9,081 nt of DNA from Gemmatimonadota bacterium. Lineage in GTDB: Bacteria > Gemmatimonadota > Gemmatimonadetes > Longimicrobiales > RSA9. Of this stretch, positions 1 to 8,700 are shown in pieces. Made by a program: the position numbers and the translations under genes. The notes under the pieces are model-generated. The model was given only the letters and a program-made list of their open reading frames with translations. It did no database searches and was not told where the DNA came from. How positions within the stretch are numbered: the stretch's first letter is position 1; each line of letters begins with the position of its first letter. The stretch lies in assembly GCA_012027055.1 (NCBI GenBank), contig VEPF01000361.1, forward strand, positions 1 to 9,081, given 5' to 3'.

Positions 1-12
1 CGTGACAGCCGC

Positions 13-1212
13 CTACTTGATCGCGTTCATCGGGGCGAAGATCGGCAGATACATCGAGATCAGCATCCCGCCTACCACCACGCCGAGCAATACGATCATC
101 AGCGGCTCCATCGCGGAGAGCAGGGCGGCCACGGCCGCGTCCACCTCGTCATCGTAGAAATCGGCGATCTTGGTGAGCCTCTCGTCCAGCCCGCCCGTCT
201 GCTCGCCGACGTTGATCATGGAGACCACCATGGGCGGGAACACGCCCGACTTCCGCAGCGGATCGCTGATGGTCTCGCCCCCCGCGATACTGGCCCGGCT
301 GGCCATCACCGCGTCGTGGAGCACCCGGTTGCCAGCGGTCTTCGCGGTGATCTCCAACCCGTCCAAAATGGAGACGCCGGAGGCCACCAGCGTGCCCAGC
401 GTGCGGGTGAAGCGGGCAATCGCCGTCTTGCGCTGCAGCGGCCCGATGATGGGGCTCTCCAGCAACAGACGGTCCAGCACCAGCTCGCCGTTGCTGGTCC
501 GGTAGTACTGCCGGACCGCGATCACGAACATGATGATGGCGAGCAGGAACACCCACCAGCGCCGCTGCAGCAGCTCCGACAGGAAGATGACGAACTGGGT
601 GGGCGCCGGCAGCGCCACGTTCACGCTCGCGAACAGGTTCTGGAAGGTCGGGATCACGAACATCAGCAGGATGACGATCGCCCCGATCATCACCGTGAAG
701 ATCACGGCCGGATAAACCATTGCCCCCTTGATCTTGCGCCTCAAGGACTCGGCCTTCTCCAGGAACACCGCCAGGCGCAGCAGGATCGTGTCCAGGATGC
801 CGCCCGCCTCGCCGGCCGCCACCATGTTCGTGTAGAGCGCCGGGAACACGTCCTCGTGCTGGCGCAGCGCGTCCGCCAGCGTCTGGCCGGACGCCACCTC
901 GTAGAGCACGTCCTCGATCACCCGGCGCAACTTCTGGTTCTCGCTCTGCTTGGCCAGGATGTCGAGGCTCTGCACCAGCGGCAGCCCGGAGTTGATCATG
1001 GTCGCGAACTGGCGCGTGAAGATCACGATCTCCCGCGTGCCCACGCCCGTTCCCAGCCGGGGCAACTGCAGCCCGCGTTTCTGCTCGATCTTGACCGGGA
1101 TCATGCGCTGCCTGCGCAGATGCGCGGTCACCTCGTCCCGCGTCTTGGCCTGCAGCTCGCCGGAATGCAGGTCGCCGGTGGCGGTTCGGGCCGAGTAGGT
1201 GAAAGTCGCCAT
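13..1212 (-). CDS. pilC: Type IV pilus inner-membrane platform protein PilC (GspF family)
   Basis: PilC sits in the inner membrane, where its cytoplasmic domains contact PilB or PilT and transmit their motion to the pilin subunits. The protein is 399 residues, normal for the family. It contains two repeated GspF domains. The first (about 65-190) starts FTRQFATMINSGLPLVQSLD and contains AAGEAGGILD (132-141). The second (about 267-392) starts FTRTLGTLVASGVSILDGLE and contains NVGEQTGGLDE (334-344). Membrane segments are at about 168-190, 218-236 and 366-388, followed by the family's C-terminal YLPIF (388-392). The N-terminal 60 residues, starting MATFTYSARTATGDLHSGEL, form the usual small cytoplasmic domain. 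It follows pilT by 33 bases in the same transcription direction. Only 12 bases of sequence remain after the TAG stop, so the next gene is unknown. In Myxococcus it would be pilS. Confidence 0.95.
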   Translation of the reverse strand: MATFTYSARTATGDLHSGELQAKTRDEVTAHLRRQRMIPVKIEQKRGLQLPRLGTGVGTREIVIFTRQFATMINSGLPLVQSLDILAKQSENQKLRRVIEDVLYEVASGQTLADALRQHEDVFPALYTNMVAAGEAGGILDTILLRLAVFLEKAESLRRKIKGAMVYPAVIFTVMIGAIVILLMFVIPTFQNLFASVNVALPAPTQFVIFLSELLQRRWWVFLLAIIMFVIAVRQYYRTSNGELVLDRLLLESPIIGPLQRKTAIARFTRTLGTLVASGVSILDGLEITAKTAGNRVLHDAVMASRASIAGGETISDPLRKSGVFPPMVVSMINVGEQTGGLDERLTKIADFYDDEVDAAVAALLSAMEPLMIVLLGVVVGGMLISMYLPIFAPMNAIK

Positions 1213-1218
1213 TCGCTG

Positions 1219-1225
1219 TCCCTCT
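1219..1225 (-). promoter_or_regulatory. Ribosome binding site for pilC
   Basis: AGAGGGA on the minus strand lies 6 bases before the pilC ATG (1210-1212), within the 33-base pilT-pilC gap. It fixes that start. No promoter or terminator is visible in the gap, so pilC is most likely co-transcribed with pilT. Confidence 0.6.
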
Positions 1226-1245
1226 GGGCTTCGGGTTCCGACGCG

Positions 1246-2366
1246 TTACTGGTTCGGGAGCGGCTGCCCGCTCATGCGCAGCAGCTCGTTGGGGTCCGAG
1301 GAGTGCTGCAAGGCCTCCTCCAGCGTGACCTCGCCTTGCACGTACAGCTGGTACAGGGCGTCGTTCATGGTCTGCATCCCGAACTTCTTGCCGGCCTGCA
1401 TGATGGAATAGATCTGGTGCACCTTGTCGTCGCGGATGCAGGCGCGCACCGCCGGCGTGGTCACCATCACCTCGCAGGCCACGGCCCGCCCCGTGCCGCG
1501 CGCCCGCGGCAGCAGCGTCTGGGTGACCACGCCCTCCAGCACGAACGCCAGCTGCGCCCGGACCTGCGCCTGCTGGTTGGAGGGGAACACGTCGATGATG
1601 CGGTTGATGGTCTCCGCGCACGAGTTGGTGTGCAGCGTGGCGAATGCCAGGTGCCCGGTCTCCGCGATGGTGAGCGCCGCCTGCATGGTCTCGAGGTCGC
1701 GCATCTCCCCGATCAGCACCACGTCCGGGTCCTGCCGCAGCGCGTACTTGAGCGCGGCCGCGAAGCTCTTCGTGTCCGCGCCGATCTCCCGCTGGTTGAC
1801 GATGCAGCCCTGGTGCCGGTGCACGAACTCGATCGGGTCCTCGACCGTGAGGATGTGCCCGCGCTGCTCGCGGTTCACCTTGTCGAGCATGGATGCCAGG
1901 GTGGTGGACTTGCCCGAGCCGGTCGGGCCGGTCACCAGCACCAGCCCGCGCGGCTTCTCCGCGAACCGGGCGATCACCGGCGGCAGCCCCAGTTCCTCGA
2001 AGCCCTTGATCAGGAACGGGATCTGGCGGATGGCCATGCTCACGCAGCCGCGCTGCTTGAAGACGTTGCCGCGGAAGCGCGAGAGGTTGTGGATCCCGAA
2101 CGAGAAGTCCAGCTCGTCCTCCATCTCGAAGCGCTTCTTCTGGGCCTCGGTCAGGATCGAGTAGGCGATCGCGAGCGTGTCCTTCGGCGTCAGCACGTCC
2201 TCCACGCTGGCGTTGATGATCGCGCCGTCGATCCGGATCTTGGGCCGGTCGCCGGCCGTGATGTGCAGGTCGCTCGCGCCCCGCTTGATCATCTCGTCCA
2301 GCAGCGCCCGCAGATTGACCGTGCGCTCGTGGACCTGGCCCATGCCGACGGGTACCTGCGTGCTGC

Positions 2367-2370
<4 letters not shown>
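1246..2370 (-). CDS. pilT: Type IV pilus retraction ATPase PilT
   Basis: PilT is the hexameric ATPase that depolymerises the pilus, driving twitching and pulling in DNA. The protein is 374 residues, about 30 longer than typical because of an N-terminal tail of about 15 residues and a short C-terminal tail. The PAS-like N domain has RGASDLHITAGDRP (30-43). The core shows Walker A GPTGSGKS (148-155), Asp box TVEDPIEFVH (175-184), Walker B PDVVLIGEMRD with E222, and His box TGHLAFATLHTNS (238-250). There is no tetracysteine site and no MshEN domain, as expected for PilT. The C-terminal retraction motif, canonically AIRNLIRE, reads AVRACIRD (307-314), followed by KVHQI and the well-kept GMQTMNDAL (331-339). 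The ATG overlaps the pilB TGA by 4 bases. PilU-type paralogues are an alternative, but position directly after pilB favours PilT. Confidence 0.93.
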
Positions 2371-4088
<1,718 letters not shown>

Positions 4089-4139
4089 ATGGTTCTTTTG
4101 ACTCGTGCGGCCAGATGGGTAATTCCGGGGAGAGTTGCC

Positions 4140-4169
4140 AATCTACCCCCCGAACCCCCGCCGAATCAA
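4140..4169 (-). promoter_or_regulatory. Possible sigma70-type promoter for pilB-pilT-pilC
   Basis: In the 88-base comEA-pilB gap the minus strand carries TTGATT (4164-4169), an 18-base G-rich spacer and TAGATT (4140-4145). Each hexamer matches 4 of 6 consensus bases. The predicted start site would be about 45 bases before the pilB ATG. The gap is visibly more AT-rich near these elements than the genes around it. The spacer contains a G-rich direct repeat (CGGGGG, TT, CGGGGG). No sigma54 -24/-12 pair was found. The motif match is weak, and promoter rules in this lineage are uncertain. Confidence 0.28.
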
Positions 4170-4176
4170 GAAGGGC

Positions 4177-4665
4177 TCAGCGCGGTAACATCAGCAGCGG
4201 CTTGAGCCTCGCCAGCAGGGCCGGCCCCACGCCCCGCACCGAGTCGAGCTGCGCCAGGCTCCGGAAACCTCCCGCCGAGTCCCGGCGGGCCACGATCCGC
4301 GCTGGCCGCGCGGGCCCCACTCCGGGCAGCCGCTCGAGCTCGGCCGCGGTCGCGCGGTTCAGGTCCAGCGGCTGATCCCCGCCCCCGGCCCTCGGTCTCT
4401 CACCTGCCTTCCCGGGACCGAACGGCGGACTTACGGTCAGTACCCGCGGCATCCGCGGCGACGGCGAGCGCCCGGTCGCCGTCCGGCGGCCGGCGGACGC
4501 GCGCGCCACGGCCGTCTCCGAGCGCACGGTCAGCGCGGCCACGTCCACCTCGGCAGCCGCTGGCAGCACCGCCTTCGGCCGATCCACCCACCGCCCCAGC
4601 GCCGAGAGCCCGATCAGCGCCGCGATGAAGGCGAGCGCGCGAGCTTCGTCATCGGAAATCGTCAT
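4177..4665 (-). CDS. comEA: ComEA-like membrane-anchored helix-hairpin-helix DNA-binding protein
   Basis: ComEA proteins bind incoming double-stranded DNA on the outer side of the inner membrane during natural transformation. This 162-residue protein has an N-terminal membrane segment (about residues 8-27), a low-complexity linker rich in R, A, P and G (about 28-97), and a C-terminal pair of helix-hairpin-helix motifs (about 101-158). These start with DLNRATAAEL and contain the hairpins LPGVGP (113-118) and VRGVGP (143-148), with GGFRS between them, the usual ComEA layout. A proline at residue 121 lies just after the first hairpin, where family members usually have a helix-forming residue. 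The ATG at 4663-4665 is chosen because it gives a short n-region directly before the membrane segment. The frame stays open further upstream, with another ATG at 4699-4701 that would prepend 12 residues, but no ribosome site supports it. The gene lies 88 bases before pilB, consistent with a DNA-uptake pilus. Small HhH proteins of unknown role are an alternative. Confidence 0.8.
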   Translation of the reverse strand: MTISDDEARALAFIAALIGLSALGRWVDRPKAVLPAAAEVDVAALTVRSETAVARASAGRRTATGRSPSPRMPRVLTVSPPFGPGKAGERPRAGGGDQPLDLNRATAAELERLPGVGPARPARIVARRDSAGGFRSLAQLDSVRGVGPALLARLKPLLMLPR

Positions 4666-4802
4666 GGGCGGAATAGAGCCGGCGGGCCGTCGGCATCCCA
4701 TGGCCGGATCGGCCGATCGCCTGCCTCGATGGCACGAAACGCGGCGACGCGCCCCGGCATCCGGCCCGGAACGCGCCTGCGGACGGGCGGCAGCGGCGGC
4801 AT
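4662..4802 (-). CDS. Possible 46-residue small protein or coupling ORF between the M28 lipoprotein and comEA
   Basis: The 136-base gap between the M28 gene and comEA contains one ORF that fills it exactly. Its ATG (4800-4802) shares a base with the upstream TGA (TGATG), and its TGA (4662-4664) overlaps the comEA ATG (ATGA). The 46-residue product begins MPPLPPVRRR and ends PPALFRP. It is basic and proline-rich at the N-terminus and has no membrane segment or signal peptide. I do not recognise the sequence. By hand count, G+C by codon position is about 83, 67 and 78 percent; the low second position fits coding, but the third position is not the highest, so the statistics are equivocal. ComEA has no clear Shine-Dalgarno of its own, which would fit ribosomes arriving through this ORF. 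It may be a real small protein, a coupling leader, or chance in GC-rich DNA. A second in-frame ATG lies at 4758-4760. Confidence 0.35.
   Translation of the reverse strand: MPPLPPVRRRVPGRMPGRVAAFRAIEAGDRPIRPWDADGPPALFRP
4746..4777 (-). other. Possible RNA hairpin between the M28 gene and comEA
   Basis: On the minus strand, CGCGTTCCGG (4766-4775) can pair with CCGGGGCGCG (4748-4757) around an 8-base loop. This gives 10 pairs including two G-U, and two more pairs (one G-U) extend it outward. No U-run follows directly; only TTT appears several bases later, so a classic Rho-independent terminator is not supported. It could slow polymerase or hide the internal ATG at 4758-4760, which lies in the loop. 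Stems of this kind are common by chance in such GC-rich sequence. Confidence 0.25.
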
Positions 4803-5764
4803 CAGCCGCCCCCGTAGGCCCGCTCCCGCAGCAGCCGTCCGACCGCGCCCCGGCCGGCCGGGGAGGTGATCGCCACCACGTCCTGGCCGGTGTGCCAGTA
4901 CCGATTGGCCGGGCCGTAGTCGAAGTCGATGATGTCGATGGTGCGGATGCCCGCATTGTTGAGCGGGATGTGGTCGTCGGTGATGTAGCCCTGGGCGGTG
5001 TTCGGGAAGAAGTTGCCCAGGCCGATTTCCTGGGCCAGGCTCCAGACCCGCTGCACCACTTCCGGTGCCAGGTCGCGGGAGTTGCCCTCGATGGGGAATA
5101 CCGGGCTCTGGTCGGCGACCATGTCGATGAGGATCGCGTACATCGGCCGATAGCCGGTCATCCGGGCCGCGAAGTGGGAAGCTCCCAGGTACATCTCGCC
5201 GGACGCGTAGTCCTCGCCGTCCGTGAAGCGCAGGTCCACGCCGATGGGGGGCGCCGTCTTCGAGAAGACCTCGGCCAGCTGGAGCAGCACCGCCACGCCA
5301 CTGGCGCCGTCATTGGCGCCGTCGATCGGCCGGTCGCGGAGCGCCGGATCGCTCTCCTGGTCGGCGGTCGGCCGGGTGTCCCAGTGCGCCAGCAGGAGCA
5401 GCCGTCGCTCGATGTTGGGGTTGAAGCGCGCGACCACGTTGCTCATCGGCACCGGCCGGCCACTGTCGCTGTGCGTGAACGGCTGCGCGAAAACGGTGTC
5501 CGCCCGCTCCCGCAGATACTGCAGCATCCACGCGAGCTGCTGCCGGTGGGGCGCGGTCCCGGGGACGCGCGGCCCGAGTTGCACCTGGCGCACCAGCAGG
5601 GCGTGCGCGGCGGCGGCGTCGAAGGTCGGCACCTGGACGGAGGCGACGTTGGCGCCGGCCGTGTCCGCGGGCGGGGCCTGGTCCGTCTGGCCGGTCTGCT
5701 GTCCGTCACCGGCGCATGCCAGCAGCAGCGCCGCCGCGACCAGGATCGTCATGGAAGGCCTCAC
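4802..5764 (-). CDS. M28-family zinc lipoprotein, probable bacterial glutaminyl cyclase (glutaminyl-peptide cyclotransferase)
   Basis: This 320-residue protein starts with a lipoprotein signal: hydrophobic residues 7-16 and lipobox LLAC with Cys17. A Q/A/P-rich linker follows to about residue 45. The M28 fold then shows its usual sites: HWDTRP (H127, D129), GANDGASG (D152), TDGEDY (catalytic E184, metal D185), ILIDM (D214), DDHIPLNNAG (D264, H265) and YWHT (H291). The DGEDY, DDHIP and WHT motifs together are typical of glutaminyl cyclases, which turn N-terminal Gln into pyroglutamate on exported proteins. M28 aminopeptidases share the fold, so peptidase activity is the main alternative. The residue after Cys17 is Ala, so an outer-membrane, periplasm-facing position is likely by the E. 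coli sorting rule, which may not hold here. The GTG start overlaps the sprA stop by 4 bases (GTGA), so translation is probably coupled. Family membership is very likely; the exact reaction is less sure. Confidence 0.82.
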   Translation of the reverse strand: MRPSMTILVAAALLLACAGDGQQTGQTDQAPPADTAGANVASVQVPTFDAAAAHALLVRQVQLGPRVPGTAPHRQQLAWMLQYLRERADTVFAQPFTHSDSGRPVPMSNVVARFNPNIERRLLLLAHWDTRPTADQESDPALRDRPIDGANDGASGVAVLLQLAEVFSKTAPPIGVDLRFTDGEDYASGEMYLGASHFAARMTGYRPMYAILIDMVADQSPVFPIEGNSRDLAPEVVQRVWSLAQEIGLGNFFPNTAQGYITDDHIPLNNAGIRTIDIIDFDYGPANRYWHTGQDVVAITSPAGRGAVGRLLRERAYGGG

Positions 5765-8700
5765 CGGATCTCTCCGAAGCTGGCGGGCAGCTGTCCCGCG
5801 GAGAAGTTGAACTCGCCGAACAACATGAGCTGGAACTGGTCGGTCCCGTTCCGGGTCCCGACGTACGAGTCGCGGCCAGTATAGTCCACCTGCGCTCCGA
5901 CCCGCAGGTCGGTGACGCGCGTGTCCACGCGCAGCGAAGCGCTGCGGGTGTACTGGTCGAGGTAGGGCACGCAGGTTTCACTGAGGCTGCTCAGGGCCCG
6001 GCAGCGGTTCTGCCCGTTCTGGGCCAGCGTGAGGCTGACACTGATCGGGTCCTTGAGCTTCGCGGACATGCCGGCGGGCGGCTGCAGCATCCCCGTGAGC
6101 GACAGGTTGTGCGTGTTCGCCGCATCCTGCGCCTTGCCGGTCGGATCGAAGCTGTCGCCGAAGCTGAGCCGCCCCGTGTAGGTGAGCGTCAGCGGGGTCT
6201 TCCCGGTGACGATGCTCGCAGTCAGGTTGAGCGGCACGTCCAGGCCGGTACTCCCGCGCAGCTGGCCGGCGGTCCCGATCAGACTTGTGCGCCGCACCCG
6301 CTCCACCCCGGCCCCGAACGTCAGGCTGGGCACCCAGGCGCCGACGCCCGGCAGGACCAGTGAGCGGACGCTCAGGCGCACGCCCGGCCAGGCCCGCGCG
6401 TCGGCCTGCCTCAGGCCGGCGCGCGCATCCACGTTCGTGGTGCTGCTGGTGCGGTACGTGAACCCGAAGGAGAGGCTCTTTCCGAGTGCTACTCCGGTCC
6501 CGGCCCGGAACTCCTGCCGCTCCTGCGCCCGCGCCGCGGTGTCTCCCGCCGCGTAGCGTAAGCTGTGCAGATCGCCCCAAGCGAGCTGGTAGGCCAGGCC
6601 GGGCAGGCGCGCTTCGCGCTCGTAGCTCGAGCCGAGCGTGCGGCTCCAGTTCAGGTCCAGCGGCTCCAGCCCGCCCAGCAGGCGCCGGACCCGCCCCGCG
6701 AAGCCGGGGACGCTGTCCGGCGGGCCCAGCCAGTCCCGGAACAGCTCCGCCGGCCGGACCGAGACGCGCCGCGTCGTGCGCCGCTCGTTGTCGAACCGGC
6801 GCTGCAGCGCCACGACCGTGTCGCCCGCGGCGGTAGTGGAATACTGCAGGTAGGAGGAGCTGCGCCCCGTGCTGAACCTGCCCTCCGACGAGTACTCCAC
6901 GCGCAGCCAGGCCGCGATGGTCGGCCGGTAGGACCAGATCGAACTCAGCGTCCGGCTCGTCTCCCAGCCCACGTCCAGCCCGGCGAACCGCCCGCGCGCC
7001 CGCTCCAGGGCCGCGCGCACCACGACGTCCTCGCTCGCCTCGACCGGGTCGAGCAGGTCGCGGTCGCTGCTCAGGGACAGCGTGGCATCGAGCGCTGCGA
7101 ACGGCTGGAATGAGAGCGTCGCATCGTTGCGGAGCGTGCGCCGCGGTGACTCGAAGGGCGCGACCGCGCTGTCACCCGGCAGATCGAGAATGCCCTCGTA
7201 GCGCCAGGCGCGGTCCTGCTGGTTGGCGAAGCCGCTGCCGAAAGTGAGCAGATCGGGCGTCCAGCGCAGCCGGGACTCGAGCGCGCGCCGGAACGCCACC
7301 GCGCGCTCGAGCCGCGCCGGTGCCACGCGGCGCCACAGCCCCACCAGGACGCCGGGCCCCGCGTCGATGGTCCGGGCTCCCAGGTCGCGGCGCCAGTTCA
7401 GCTCGGCATCCAGGCCGCCGGTCTCGTTGCGGGCCGTGATGGCGCTGGTGCTCGCCGCGCTGTAGCCCGCCCGCAGCGTCGTGCCGTCCACCAGCAGCCC
7501 CAGCAGCGGGTTCGTGGAAGGCGTCAGCTTCTGCAGCCTGATCCCCACGCGGGTCACATCGGAGCCGGTCCGGCGCAGGCCCTCGAGCCGGCCTGCCACC
7601 ACGTCGCTCTGGGCCAGGAAGGTGGGGTCCTGCGAGGACGACGTGTGCGTCACGCTGAGCGGCAGGTCCATGCCCCAGCTGGCCGGCAGCAGCTTGTCCA
7701 GGTGCACGTCCGCGGTCACCGTGAAATCCCCGCTGCCCAGGTACCGCGGTTCCTCGTTCAGCTGCCGGACCACGTCGCTCTGGCGGGCGTAGCCCACCGC
7801 GCCCGTGAGGAAGTCGCCGGCATTGAAGTCCAGGTTGAGCGCGGCCGCCGTGCCCGCCCCCCGCTCGGGCGCACCCACGCGCAGGTCATCGATCCACACC
7901 TCGCCGGTGGTCGAGCCCAGCCCGCCGTTGTAGACGGCCAGCGCCAGCTCGCGGCTCGCCGCCAGGTTGGGCGCGCGCGCCCGGCTCTCGAACACCATCG
8001 CGTACGTGCTGTCGGCGCTCCACACCGTGTCCTGACCGGTGGTGCGCTCGCCCTGTGCCACCAGCCGGCGCTCCGCTTCCGCGCGCAGCTCCAGCCACGG
8101 CCCGAAGTCGATCACCAGCTCGGGCAGCCAGTCGGCGCCGGCCGCGTCGATCGGACGCGTGCCGGTGGCCGCCTTCAGCCGCGTCTGGTACAGGTAGTAG
8201 TTGCCCGGGTCGGTCCCCAGCTTGAGCAGCAACCGCTCCCCGCTCGCCTGCCCCCACGTGCCCTGGCGCGCCACCGCCCAGAGCCGGAGCTCGCGGTAGG
8301 TGAGGAAGTTCCGCGGCTGCTGCGCGTAGTGGTAGAACGCCTCGGCCCGCTCGCCCGGCTCCAGGTCCGTGTAGCCGATGCGGAGCGACTTCTCGTTGTA
8401 CTCGACCCCGGTCGCGCCGATGCTGCTCTGCGGGTCCTGGGTCTGCTCGCCCACGAAGGGCGGGCGCCGGTACTTGCTGCCATCCGTGAGCTGGCTGACC
8501 GGCCCCACCCGCACGTCCGTGCCGGCCGAACCCAGGCCCTCCTCGCCATCCAGCAGCCCTCGCACCACACCCGTCACATCGCGCTTGCTCCAGCGCGACC
8601 CGACGATGCGCATGCGGGCCAGCGAGAATGTCCGCACGCCCGACGGCCCGAGCGCCCCGGCCACCGTCAGGCGCAGGTGCCGCACGAAGCGCCAGGTGGC

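Noticed and set aside
149..1621. 490-codon minus-strand frame overlapping pilC and pilT
   Set aside because: It is out of frame with both genes, and its product is low-complexity (R, G, A, H, P) with no recognisable domain. It is a shadow of the real frames.
4089..4176. Possible sigma54 (-24/-12) promoter before pilB, as seen for some pilus genes
   Set aside because: A TGGCA occurs (minus strand, about 4134-4139), but there is no TTGC-type -12 element at the right distance.
4707..4718. Perfect 12-base palindrome GATCGGCCGATC between the M28 gene and comEA
   Set aside because: A 12-base palindrome is expected about twice by chance in a window this size, and more often in GC-rich DNA. No second copy or known site supports a role.
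4666..4956. N-terminal extension of the comEA frame into the M28 gene
   Set aside because: The extra residues are low-complexity and overlap the conserved C-terminus of the M28 protein. The start at 4665 places the membrane segment correctly.
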